DNA of 21,053 nt from Clostridiales bacterium (GTDB lineage: Bacteria > Bacillota > Clostridia > Oscillospirales > Oscillospiraceae). The notes under the pieces are model-generated. The model did not search any database, was not told where the DNA came from, and was given only the letters and a program-made list of their open reading frames with translations. The translations under genes and the position numbers were made by a program. The stretch spans positions 1 through 21,053 of the forward strand of contig SFEG01000022.1 of NCBI GenBank assembly GCA_004558025.1, written 5' to 3'. Shown one piece after another: positions 1 to 5,655 of the stretch; the stretch's first letter is position 1, and the number at the start of each line of letters is the position of its first letter.

Positions 1-50
1 TCAGTTAATTTGAAGTAAAAGGTGCGCGGGATTTTTGGCCTGAAAACGCA

Positions 51-99
51 GAAAACCGGCCTCGGTCTGGCTGTGATCGCCATTCCGAAGCCGGTTTTC
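51..99. repeat. Imperfect inverted repeat (possible back-up terminator)
   Basis: The 10-base arms GAAAACCGGC (51-60) and GCCGGTTTTC (90-99) are perfect complements. After one C/A mismatch the stem continues with TCGG/CCGA (62-65 and 85-88). A looser match extends outward on both sides. Read on the minus strand the stem is followed by a T-rich stretch, so it could be a second terminator behind the tRNA genes. Its role is inferred. Confidence 0.4.
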
Positions 100-145
100 T
101 CTGGTTTTACAGTATTTTGGGCTGTTTTTGCCCTAAAAGCAAGAA

Positions 146-182
146 AATTGCCTGATTTATCTGGTAGACAAATCAGGCAATT
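146..182 (-). terminator. Rho-independent terminator of the tRNA-Thr/tRNA-Tyr unit
   Basis: A perfect 13-bp stem (146-158 with 170-182) closes an 11-nt loop. On the minus strand it begins 4 nt after the encoded CCA of tRNA-Tyr and is followed by a T-rich tail (TTTTCTTGCTTTT). This fits the end of a two-tRNA transcript. Confidence 0.8.
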
Positions 183-186
183 ACTT

Positions 187-271
187 TGGTGGGGGATGGT
201 GGATTCGAACCACCGAAGGCATTGCCAGCAGATTTACAGTCTGTCCCCTTTGGCCACTCGGGAAATCCCCC
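187..271 (-). tRNA. tRNA-Tyr (anticodon GUA)
   Basis: On the minus strand the acceptor stem is GGGGGAT (271-265) paired with ATCCCCC (197-191), followed by discriminator A and an encoded CCA (189-187). The anticodon loop CTGTAAATC carries GTA, so the tRNA reads tyrosine codons. The molecule has the long variable arm expected of bacterial tRNA-Tyr, and the T-loop GGTTCGAATCC is intact. It lies 29 nt downstream of tRNA-Thr and is probably co-transcribed with it. Confidence 0.95.
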
Positions 272-300
272 AAATATACGATATAAAATTATTTTGTCGG

Positions 301-376
301 TGGAGCTGGTGGACGGACTCGAACCCCCGACCTGCTGATTACAAATCAGCTGCTCTACCAACTGAGCTACACCAGC
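301..376 (-). tRNA. tRNA-Thr (anticodon UGU)
   Basis: On the minus strand the acceptor stem is GCTGGTG (376... ) reading GCTGGTG paired with CACCAGC (311-305), with discriminator T and an encoded CCA (303-301). The anticodon arm CTGATTTGTAATCAG carries TGT, so it reads threonine codons. D-arm (TAGCTCAGTTGGTAGAGCA) and T-loop (GGTTCGAGTCC) are intact. It is the first gene of the tRNA unit, about 10 nt after the predicted transcription start. Confidence 0.95.
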
Positions 377-393
377 ACGATACCGGCTCAAAT

Positions 394-422
394 ATAATAG
401 CAAACCGCATCGGGTTTGTCAA
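394..422 (-). promoter_or_regulatory. Sigma-A promoter of the tRNA-Thr/tRNA-Tyr unit
   Basis: On the minus strand TTGACA (422-417), a 17-nt spacer and TATTAT (399-394), with a TGC extended -10. The predicted start is near 387, just upstream of tRNA-Thr. The match is strong, as expected for a stable-RNA promoter. Confidence 0.8.
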
Positions 423-458
423 CACAAATTTTAATTATTTTATTCAGGGAGAATACGA

Positions 459-662
459 ATGAAACTTATCGAACTTTCCGCGGAATATAACGAAAGCGCG
501 CAAGCCCTTAAGTGCCGCATAGCGGAGCTGAGCAGGCAGCTTAACGACGAGCCCATGTGCGAGATCGACAGGCTTCGTCTGCGCCGCCGGATAGCCATAC
601 TTACGAGCATGATGCGCGATACGCTCGCCGTCTCGCGCTACCTTGAAAACTACTATGGATAA
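459..662 (+). CDS. Small charged helical protein, unknown function
   Basis: A 67-residue soluble protein. The start ATG has an AGGGAG ribosome site 7 nt upstream (446-451). The sequence is rich in Arg, Glu, Leu and Ala without membrane segments or cysteine pairs, and looks mostly alpha-helical, possibly a short coiled-coil adaptor. It ends 13 nt before the start of the sigma-region-4-like gene, so the two are very likely translated from one mRNA. The pairing suggests a regulatory or partner role for that protein. I recognise no catalytic motif and assign no function. It is divergent from the tRNA unit; no convincing promoter of its own was seen in the 36-nt gap. Confidence 0.7.
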   Translation: MKLIELSAEYNESAQALKCRIAELSRQLNDEPMCEIDRLRLRRRIAILTSMMRDTLAVSRYLENYYG

Positions 663-675
663 GGAGATAACATAT

Positions 676-993
676 ATGCAGGATAGAAAGCTGAACATGT
701 TTGCAAAGCAGGAGGAATACATGGCGCTGCGCCAGTACATAAAGCTCGTGTCCGAAGCGTCGGGCGGCACGGCCGGGGCTCTGCGCCGCGCGATAAATTC
801 GCAGCTGACCCGCCGTCAGAAGCAGCTTATAAGCATGTACTACATCGAGCAGATGCCCATGCAGGATATCGCCGACGAGCTGGGGCTGCACATATCCAGC
901 GTCAGCCGCACCATAAAGCGCGGCCGCGAGCGTCTGAAAAGCAGCCTTTCCTACGGCGGCAGGAATCTTATGGCGTCGTTAGAAGATTGTTAA
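676..993 (+). CDS. Sigma-70 region 4-like DNA-binding protein
   Basis: A 105-residue protein. The ATG at 676 is chosen because AAGGAG (661-666) sits 9 nt before it; the in-frame ATG at 643 lies inside the previous gene and lacks such a site. Residues about 45-92 match the helix-turn-helix of sigma-70 region 4: LTRRQKQLISMYYIEQ, then MQDIADELGLHISSVSRTI and a basic RGRERLK tail, the part that contacts the -35 element. There is no region 2, so it cannot be a full sigma factor. Families of this shape include ECF-like fragments, phage ArpU-type regulators and YlxM-like proteins. Its target is unknown. It forms a pair with the small gene just upstream. Confidence 0.75.
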   Translation: MQDRKLNMFAKQEEYMALRQYIKLVSEASGGTAGALRRAINSQLTRRQKQLISMYYIEQMPMQDIADELGLHISSVSRTIKRGRERLKSSLSYGGRNLMASLEDC

Positions 994-994
994 C

Positions 995-1023
995 TTTACA
1001 CATTTAATATACTGTGATAAAAT
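995..1023 (+). promoter_or_regulatory. Extended -10 promoter, predicted leaderless start for the GH25 gene
   Basis: TTTACA (995-1000), 17-nt spacer, TAAAAT (1018-1023), preceded by TG plus one base (GTGATAAAAT). The start ATG at 1030 is 7 nt past the -10, where transcription should begin, and no ribosome site precedes it. This suggests a leaderless mRNA. Confidence 0.55.
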
Positions 1024-1029
1024 GGCGGC

Positions 1030-1911
1030 ATGAAAAAGACAAAGAGAAAAAGCAAAGCACACGGTGGGATAAGGCCTGTGTATATAGTGATCCTCATAGC
1101 CGCGCTGCTGCTGGCAGCGTACGCCCTTGTGCAGATGCGCCAGCGTACCGAGCGGGAAGCCGATCCGCACTATGGCATGGTCGAGGTCTTCAACGGCGAA
1201 ACATATGTGTGGATAACTCCGCAGGAGGGCGTTGCGCTCAACGATCTCGATAAGGAGGAATTTATAAGCGACCCGAGCGGCAACCTCACCTACACCGGGC
1301 ACGAGTACAAGGCCAGCCGCGGCGTCGACGTTTCGTCGTATCAGGGCGATATAGACTGGCAGCAGGTCTATGACAGCGGCGTGCGCTTTGCTATAGTCCG
1401 CGCCGGAGGTATGTATTACGGAAACGGCGAGCTGTACACCGACGAAAATTTCATCAAAAATATCGAGGGCGCAAAGGCCGCGGGACTTCGCGTCGGCGCG
1501 TATTTCTTCTCGCAGGCGATAACGGCCGATGAGGCAAAAGCCGAGGCGAAGTTTGTGCTCGACCTTTTGGACGGCAGGGGGCTCGACCTGCCGGTGTTCT
1601 TCGACTGGGAGCGAATATCCGGCGACGATGCCCGCACCGACGGATTGGATAACGAAACGCTCACCGACTGCGCCGTCGCGTTTTGCGAGACGATAAAGGC
1701 CGCGGGCTACGAGCCCGGCGTCTACATATATAATGATACTGGCTATTACGGCTATGACCTTGCGCGGCTTGAGGATTATAAGTCTTGGTGCGTCGGCATC
1801 GGCAGCTATCCGTATTTTTATTATTACCACGATATGTGGCAGTACAGCTTCACCGGCCGCGTCCCCGGCATAAACGCCGACTGCGACCTGAATATGCTGT
1901 TTGAGAAGTGA
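1030..1911 (+). CDS. Membrane-anchored GH25 lysozyme (muramidase)
   Basis: A 293-residue protein with a basic N-terminus and one hydrophobic segment (about 17-33) that acts as a signal anchor, putting the enzyme outside the membrane. A linker of about 60 residues leads to a glycoside hydrolase family 25 domain from about 97 to the end. Visible motifs are RGVDVSSYQG (D100), the FFDWE strand (D192, E194) and the C-terminal MWQYS...INADCDLN. D100, D192 and E194 correspond to the acidic active-site residues known in GH25 muramidases, which cut the beta-1,4 bond between N-acetylmuramic acid and N-acetylglucosamine in peptidoglycan. It carries no separate cell-wall binding repeats. A role in wall remodelling is more likely than a phage endolysin, given the anchor and lack of holin or phage genes. 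The start has no ribosome site. Confidence 0.9.
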   Translation: MKKTKRKSKAHGGIRPVYIVILIAALLLAAYALVQMRQRTEREADPHYGMVEVFNGETYVWITPQEGVALNDLDKEEFISDPSGNLTYTGHEYKASRGVDVSSYQGDIDWQQVYDSGVRFAIVRAGGMYYGNGELYTDENFIKNIEGAKAAGLRVGAYFFSQAITADEAKAEAKFVLDLLDGRGLDLPVFFDWERISGDDARTDGLDNETLTDCAVAFCETIKAAGYEPGVYIYNDTGYYGYDLARLEDYKSWCVGIGSYPYFYYYHDMWQYSFTGRVPGINADCDLNMLFEK

Positions 1912-1918
1912 AAATATA

Positions 1919-1954
1919 AAGACCGCCGACCGGATTTTCGAGCGGCGGCCTTTT
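1919..1954 (+). terminator. Terminator of the GH25 gene
   Basis: A GC-rich hairpin (about 1921-1928 pairing with 1943-1950, CCGCCG/CGGCGG core) followed by CCTTTT, beginning about 9 nt after the stop codon. Confidence 0.75.
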
Positions 1955-1956
1955 CG

Positions 1957-1994
1957 CACTTATTCGCTTTAAAAAATTTTAAAGCGAATAAGTG
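1957..1994. repeat. Perfect 18-bp inverted repeat with a 2-bp centre
   Basis: CACTTATTCGCTTTAAAA (1957-1974) and its exact reverse complement (1977-1994) are separated only by AA. The 38-bp palindrome follows the GH25 terminator and ends 22 bp before the -35 of the next gene. It has no U-run on either side, so it is not a typical terminator. A protein-binding operator or a cruciform-forming site is possible; the function is inferred. Confidence 0.8.
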
Positions 1995-2016
1995 GCACGA
2001 TTAAAGAGAATAAATC

Positions 2017-2045
2017 TTGACAATAAACGATATAATATATATAAT
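2017..2045 (+). promoter_or_regulatory. Consensus sigma-A promoter
   Basis: TTGACA (2017-2022), exactly 17 nt, TATAAT (2040-2045): a full match to consensus in both hexamers. A second TATAAT at 2031 is too close to the -35. The predicted start near 2052 gives a leader of about 18 nt before the ATG at 2070. Such a strong promoter on a lone regulatory gene suggests control by a repressor. Confidence 0.85.
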
Positions 2046-2069
2046 GATAAAGCACAGGAGGCGTTTTAT

Positions 2070-3092
2070 ATGAAGTTTTCCGATGAAAAGCGGCGCGCCA
2101 TCGAAAGCTGCATCCTGGATAAAGTCGGCAGCGGAGCTTCCGACCTGTCGCAAACAGTGGCCGCTGCGTTTGATATCAACAGAAACACTGCCCACAAATA
2201 TATAAACAAGCTTGTTGACGAGGGGGTCATAGAGCGCAGAAAACGCGGAGAGTACGCGCTTAAACGGAACGATTATTCGTATATCCTGCGGCGCTCCGAG
2301 GGCGAGCTCGAGAGTGATATCGAGGTGTTCAACAAATGTCTCAAGCCACATTTGACCGACTTACCGGCTAACGTCAGGCAGATATGGGAGTATACCTTCA
2401 GCGAGATGGTCAACAATGTTATAGACCACTCCGCTGCCGAGCGGCTGCAGGTAGTCGTTATGCAGAGCCGTGTTGAGATGGAGGTAATAATATACGATAA
2501 CGGCATCGGGATATTTGAGAAGATCAAAGAGCATTTCGGCTTTTCGACGCTTGACGACGCGGTGTGCGAGCTGTTCAAGGGCAAGCTCACAACGGATGCG
2601 AAGAACCACTCCGGCGAGGGTATTTTCTTCAGCTCCAAAATGATGGATACGTTTTTGATCGTATCCGACGGCAAGGTATTCACGAACAACAAATATGATG
2701 ACAGCGTGACAGCAAGCCTGACGGCAAACGAAGGAAAGGGCACGCTTGTAAGCATGACGCTGTCGAATAAGTCAAAGAAGAACTCGCAGGATATATTCGA
2801 TGCATATTCGAATGTGGACGGGGGATTTACAAGAACGACGATACCGCTCAAGAATATATTTGAAGGCTCTCCGGTATCCCGCTCGCAGGCAAAGAGAATT
2901 TGCCATAGGCTCGAGAAATTCGAGGAGGTCATACTCGATTTCGATGCGATAGAGTGGATGGGGCAGGGCTTTGCCCACCAGGTATTCGTAGTGTTCCGCG
3001 GCGAGCATCCGAATATAAGCATTCTCCCGATAAACATGAACGAGAGCGTCACTAAAATGTACAATCATGTAATGTATGACGCGGAGGCGTGA
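2070..3092 (+). CDS. wHTH + GHKL ATPase + STAS-like (DUF4325) regulatory protein
   Basis: A 340-residue cytoplasmic protein. ATG 2070 is chosen because AGGAGG (2056-2061) lies 8 nt upstream; an in-frame ATG exists further upstream but lies before the promoter. Residues 10-66 form a winged helix-turn-helix (NRNTAHKYINKLVDEGVIERR). Residues about 85-235 form a histidine-kinase-like ATPase domain: N-box SEMVNNVIDHS (E112, N116, H120), G1 box DNGIG (143-147) and G2 box HSGEGIFFSSK (180-190), closest in style to the RsbW/SpoIIAB anti-sigma kinases. Residues about 262-336 (VILDFDAIEWMGQGFAHQV) resemble the STAS-like DUF4325. There is no dimerisation/phosphoacceptor histidine domain, so it is not a sensor kinase. 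One chain thus joins a DNA reader, an ATPase and an antagonist-like domain. The ligand and targets are unknown. It is monocistronic between two terminators. Confidence 0.8.
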   Translation: MKFSDEKRRAIESCILDKVGSGASDLSQTVAAAFDINRNTAHKYINKLVDEGVIERRKRGEYALKRNDYSYILRRSEGELESDIEVFNKCLKPHLTDLPANVRQIWEYTFSEMVNNVIDHSAAERLQVVVMQSRVEMEVIIYDNGIGIFEKIKEHFGFSTLDDAVCELFKGKLTTDAKNHSGEGIFFSSKMMDTFLIVSDGKVFTNNKYDDSVTASLTANEGKGTLVSMTLSNKSKKNSQDIFDAYSNVDGGFTRTTIPLKNIFEGSPVSRSQAKRICHRLEKFEEVILDFDAIEWMGQGFAHQVFVVFRGEHPNISILPINMNESVTKMYNHVMYDAEA

Positions 3093-3114
3093 GGGAGATA
3101 AAATTACAAAGAAT

Positions 3115-3155
3115 AAACAGCAGCCTTCATCAATGATGAAAGCTGCTGTTTTTGG
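3115..3155. terminator. Bidirectional terminator hairpin, left copy
   Basis: A long stem, AACAGCAGC/GCTGCTGTT plus TTCATC/GATGAA around AAT with one C/A mismatch, followed by TTTTT on the plus strand. It ends the DUF4325 gene 23 nt after its stop. An identical hairpin is found at 3308-3348 behind tRNA-Arg. Confidence 0.8.
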
Positions 3156-3160
3156 CACGC

Positions 3161-3293
3161 CGTAAGGGACAGAGCTTTTGCTGCGCAAAAGCTCGCGGGC
3201 TTGCAGCAAGCTGCTGCGCCCATCGGAGCTGAAAATATGCCGCCGGCATATTTTCTTAACGCTCCGACCCTCTCAGGGTTCGAATCCCTTACG
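3161..3293. repeat. 133-bp hairpin-rich element with terminal inverted repeats, tRNA-derived ends
   Basis: The ends CGTAAGGGA (3161-3169) and TCCCTTACG (3285-3293) are perfect 9-bp inverted repeats. Inside lie four hairpins in series: 3172-3181/3185-3194 (10 bp), 3197-3221 (GGGC/GCCC with an inner GCAGC/GCTGC), CGGAGC/GCTCCG at 3224-3266 enclosing an 11-bp stem (3231-3241/3245-3255), and ACCCT/AGGGT at 3267-3279. The right end, GGGTTCGAATCCCTTACG (3276-3293), equals the tRNA-Arg 3' part in inverse orientation. No protein is encoded. It looks like a small non-autonomous or structured repeat; the family is not identified. Confidence 0.7.
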
Positions 3294-3302
3294 TCAAATA
3301 AA

Positions 3303-3345
3303 AAAAGAAACAGCAGCCTTCATCAATGATGAAAGCTGCTGTTTT
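3303..3345 (-). terminator. Terminator of tRNA-Arg
   Basis: The second copy of the hairpin (AACAGCAGC...GCTGCTGTT), read on the minus strand immediately after the encoded CCA of tRNA-Arg and followed by TTTCTTTTTTT. Confidence 0.85.
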
Positions 3346-3422
3346 TGGCACGCCGTAAGGGATTCGAACCCCTGACCTTCTGGTCCGTAGCCAGACGCTC
3401 TATCCAGCTGAGCTAACGGCGC
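3346..3422 (-). tRNA. tRNA-Arg (anticodon ACG)
   Basis: On the minus strand the acceptor stem is GCGCCGT (3422-3416) paired with ACGGCGT (3356-3350), with discriminator G and an encoded CCA (3348-3346). The anticodon arm CTGGCTACGGACCAG carries ACG; A34 is normally converted to inosine so that CGU, CGC and CGA are read. D-arm and T-loop (GGTTCGAATCC) are intact. Its 3' end is repeated in the odd element just downstream. Confidence 0.95.
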
Positions 3423-3442
3423 TTATTGCTTAGCGCCTTAGT

Positions 3443-3471
3443 ATATTAGCACAGCCGGAGGGGAAATGCAA
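3443..3471 (-). promoter_or_regulatory. Promoter of tRNA-Arg
   Basis: On the minus strand TTGCAT (3471-3466), 17-nt spacer, TAATAT (3448-3443), with a TGC extended -10. The predicted start is about 14 nt upstream of the mature tRNA. Confidence 0.7.
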
Positions 3472-3480
3472 GCCTTTTTT

Positions 3481-3512
3481 AATTATTTTCGGCCGTATCG
3501 GCCAAAATAATT
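3481..3512 (-). terminator. AT/GC-mixed hairpin at the end of the small membrane protein gene
   Basis: AATTATTTTCGGCC (3481-3494) pairs with GGCCAAAATAATT (3500-3512), with one bulged C. The stem overlaps the stop codon of the minus-strand gene. On that strand it is followed by AAAAAA rather than T, so it is not a textbook terminator; it may instead slow exonucleases or terminate weakly. Confidence 0.4.
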
Positions 3513-3678
3513 ACATGCCGATGGAGCTCGACACCGCGTCGACTACCTCGCCCATTGTTTTGAGCGTCTTGCCGACGATGTTTTTCGGCGTCTTTTTGGC
3601 TCCGGACATTGTCATTCCGGCCAGAGAGCCGACCGCCACGCCTATACCCATGCCTACGAGAAAATTTGTCTTATGCAT
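3511..3678 (-). CDS. Small glycine-rich single-span membrane protein (YtxH-like)
   Basis: A 55-residue protein on the minus strand, reading MHKTNFLVGMGIGVAVGSLA and onward. GGAGG (3691-3687) lies 8 nt before the ATG, a good start. Residues about 6-24 form one glycine-rich hydrophobic span with GxGxxxG-type spacing, followed by a basic amphipathic tail (KKTPKNIVGKTLK). This layout resembles YtxH-type small envelope proteins of Firmicutes, whose role is poorly known. The gene is divergent from the ymdB operon and shares a gap of about 100 bp with it. Conservation of codon pattern and a strong ribosome site argue that it is real, although it is short. Confidence 0.7.
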   Translation of the reverse strand: MHKTNFLVGMGIGVAVGSLAGMTMSGAKKTPKNIVGKTLKTMGEVVDAVSSSIGM

Positions 3679-3716
3679 TGTTTACACCTCCGCAATATAT
3701 TATGACCATTTTTATT

Positions 3717-3746
3717 TTGCTACACCGCTGTAATTTGTGCTATACT
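3717..3746 (+). promoter_or_regulatory. Promoter of the ymdB-yhaO-yhaN operon
   Basis: TTGCTA (3717-3722), 18-nt spacer, TATACT (3741-3746), preceded by TGC. The predicted start is near 3753, with a leader of about 26 nt that holds AGGAGAGGAG. Confidence 0.65.
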
Positions 3747-3778
3747 ACACTCATTACTCCAGGAGAGGAGATTTTTTT

Positions 3779-4552
3779 ATGAGTGTAAAGATTCTTGCCG
3801 TCGGCGACGTATGCGGCGAGCCGGGGCTGGATTATCTTACTAAAAATTTGCGCCGTCTGCGCAGCGAGCTTGATTTGAGCTTTGTTGTCGTAAACGGCGA
3901 AAACGCAAATGTCGTCGGCATAACGCCGCGCCAGGCGGACACTATTCTTCACGCCGGGGCGGATGTTATCACCCTCGGCAACCATACATGGACGCGCACC
4001 GAGCTGCGCCCGTATCTCGACGAGCGGCGCAAGATACTGCGTCCGGCAAACTGCGCGCCGCAGTGCCCGGGGCGCGGCATAGAAGTTTACAAAACGAGCT
4101 TCGGCGATGTGTGCGTCATGAACCTGATGGGGCACTTCACGCTGGACACGAACACGGATAACCCATTTGTCATTGCCGACGGCTATATGGAGGAGATACG
4201 CGAGAAGATCATCCTCGTCGATTTCCACGCCGAGGGCACGAGCGAAAAGCGAGCCATGGGCTTCCTGCTCGACGGCAAGGCCAGCGCCGTTTGGGGAACG
4301 CACACGCATGTGCAGACCTCGGATGCCTGCGTGCTGCCCAACGGAACGGGATATATAACAGATCTCGGCATGACGGGCGCTATAAACTCCGTCATCGGCA
4401 TCGAGCCCGAGCAGTCGATCGGCAAATTCTTCGGCGACCCGCCGCGCAGATATGATTCCGCCAAGGGACCTGCGAAGCTCGAAGGCTGCATATTCACCAT
4501 TGACCCCGAGACGGGCAAATGCTTGAGTGCGGAGGGAGTGAGATTCACATGA
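3779..4552 (+). CDS. ymdB: YmdB-type metallophosphodiesterase
   Basis: A 257-residue cytoplasmic enzyme of the TIGR00282 family. AGGAGAGGAG (3761-3770) sets the ATG at 3779. The calcineurin-like di-metal site is complete: GDVCG (D10), NGEN (E41, N42), GNHTW (N68, H69), DFHAE (H150) and GTHTHVQT (H175, H177). Family members such as B. subtilis YmdB hydrolyse 2',3'-cyclic nucleotides and influence RNA turnover and biofilm/motility choice. The length and spacing match that family closely. It is first in an operon; its stop overlaps the start of the next gene by 4 bp (ATGA), so it is translationally coupled to a repair-nuclease-like pair. In many Firmicutes ymdB instead follows rny; that neighbour is absent here. 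Confidence 0.93.
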   Translation: MSVKILAVGDVCGEPGLDYLTKNLRRLRSELDLSFVVVNGENANVVGITPRQADTILHAGADVITLGNHTWTRTELRPYLDERRKILRPANCAPQCPGRGIEVYKTSFGDVCVMNLMGHFTLDTNTDNPFVIADGYMEEIREKIILVDFHAEGTSEKRAMGFLLDGKASAVWGTHTHVQTSDACVLPNGTGYITDLGMTGAINSVIGIEPEQSIGKFFGDPPRRYDSAKGPAKLEGCIFTIDPETGKCLSAEGVRFT

Positions 4553-5655
4553 GCGAGCTTAAGATCCTGCACGCGGCGGATCTGCACCTTGACTCGCCGT
4601 TTGAGGGGCTGGGTGCGGGCAAGGCCGCGCAGCGCAGGGAGGAGCAGCGCAGGCTGCTTTACCGCATAGCGCAGCTGGCACAGACCGAGCGCGTCGATCT
4701 CGTCCTGCTGGCCGGTGACCTTCTGGATTCCGACAGCACCTATGCCGAAACGGCCGGGGCGCTTGCCGAGGCTCTCGGCGGCATATCCGTGCCCGTGTTC
4801 ATATCTCCGGGCAACCACGATTTCTATTCGCCGCGCTCGCCGTATGCGCGCGTGAAGTTTTCCGAAAATGTGCACATTTTCAAAAGCTCAGAGCTTGAGT
4901 GCGTCGAGCTTCCGAGCTTGGGCGCGAGAGTCTGGGGCGCGGCCTTCTGCGATAAATATTCTCCTGCCATGCTTCACGGATTTTCCGCGGCAAAGAGCGG
5001 CGGAGTTAAGGATATAATGTGCATCCACGGCGAGGTTGCCGCAGCGTCAAATTATAATCCCATAACGGAGCTCGATATTGCGGCCTCGGGAATGGACTAT
5101 ATCGCCATGGGGCATATCCATAAGGAAAGCGGACTTAAAAAATCGGGAGCAACATATTATGCGTGGCCAGGCTGCCCGGAGGGGCGCGGCTTTGACGAAA
5201 CGGGCGAGAAGCACGTTTACATCGTATCGCTCGGCTCATCGTGCAGCGTAAAGCCCATGTGCGTTGCTCAGCGAAGGTATGAGATATTAAATGTGGAGCT
5301 CACTGGCGGCGACGCTGTAAGCGATGTTCTGGCCGCTCTGCCGGAGAACACGGCAAGCGACGTTTACCGCATCATTCTGCGCGGCGAGGCGGCGGAGCCT
5401 CCGCAGCCCGGCGCTGTCGCGGCGGCGCTGGAGGATAAATTTTTCTCGCTTCAGGTGCGCGACGAGACCGTATTAAAGCGCGACGTGTGGGAGAGCGCGG
5501 GGGAGGATAACCTGCGCGGCCGCTTCCTTTCGCGGCTCAAGGCAGCTTTTGACGCGGCAAAGACCGACACAGAGCGCGAAAAAATAAGTCAGGCGGCGCG
5601 CTGGGGGCTTGCCGCTTTGGATAACCGTGAGGAGGTGGTGCGTCATGATAATTAA
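4549..5655 (+). CDS. yhaO: SbcD/YhaO-like DNA repair exonuclease
   Basis: A 368-residue metallophosphoesterase. The start is the ATG overlapping the ymdB stop, with GGAGGGAG upstream. Mre11/SbcD-type motifs are in order: ADLHLDS (D11, H13), GDLLD (D57), GNHDF (N89, H90), HGE (H160) and GHIH (H189, H191). A C-terminal region of about 130 residues follows, as in YhaO. The family partners with an SMC-like ATPase to process DNA ends, and that partner is the next gene, which overlaps this one by 11 bp. Substrate and exact polarity cannot be read from sequence. The symbol is by similarity to B. subtilis YhaO. Confidence 0.85.
   Translation: MSELKILHAADLHLDSPFEGLGAGKAAQRREEQRRLLYRIAQLAQTERVDLVLLAGDLLDSDSTYAETAGALAEALGGISVPVFISPGNHDFYSPRSPYARVKFSENVHIFKSSELECVELPSLGARVWGAAFCDKYSPAMLHGFSAAKSGGVKDIMCIHGEVAAASNYNPITELDIAASGMDYIAMGHIHKESGLKKSGATYYAWPGCPEGRGFDETGEKHVYIVSLGSSCSVKPMCVAQRRYEILNVELTGGDAVSDVLAALPENTASDVYRIILRGEAAEPPQPGAVAAALEDKFFSLQVRDETVLKRDVWESAGEDNLRGRFLSRLKAAFDAAKTDTEREKISQAARWGLAALDNREEVVRHDN

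Larger units (their letters stand above)
3115..3362. repeat. 55-bp direct repeat: terminator plus tRNA-Arg 3' end, two copies
   Basis: Bases 3115-3169 and 3308-3362 are identical over all 55 positions, offset by 193 bp. Each copy holds the terminator hairpin and the reverse complement of the tRNA-Arg 3' end (CCA, discriminator, acceptor 3' strand and part of the T-stem). Only the right copy continues into an intact tRNA; the left one breaks off after CGTAAGGGA. It is either a relic of a tandem tRNA-terminator duplication or a duplication made on insertion of the element between the copies. Confidence 0.9.

Noticed and set aside
22..462. Long plus-strand open frame across the tRNA genes, and the minus-strand frame 173-403
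   Set aside because: They read through tRNA-Tyr and tRNA-Thr and give the well-known spurious peptides of tRNA loci (DSNPRPADYKSAALPTELHQ-type on one strand, GVAQLVEQ-type on the other).
1030..1911. GH25 gene as part of a prophage lysis module
   Set aside because: It has a signal anchor and its own promoter and terminator, and there is no holin, tail or integrase gene nearby.
979..1959. 326-codon minus-strand frame opposite the GH25 lysozyme
   Set aside because: High-GC third positions open the opposite strand; the plus-strand frame has catalytic motifs and this one has none. The same holds for long frames opposite glmS, murT, yhaN and the MATE gene.
3115..3362. Attachment sites of an integrated island in tRNA-Arg
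   Set aside because: The direct repeat includes the tRNA 3' end, but it frames only 138 bp with no integrase or cargo, so a present-day island is ruled out; a scar stays possible and is noted in the finding.
3178..3375. Open frame of 65 codons across the hairpin element
   Set aside because: It lies on inverted repeats and the tRNA-Arg end, has no ribosome site and ends in the DSNP artefact typical of tRNA antisense translation.
3515..3733. Plus-strand 72-codon frame
   Set aside because: It is antisense to the small membrane-protein gene (3511-3678), which has a good ribosome site and better codon pattern.
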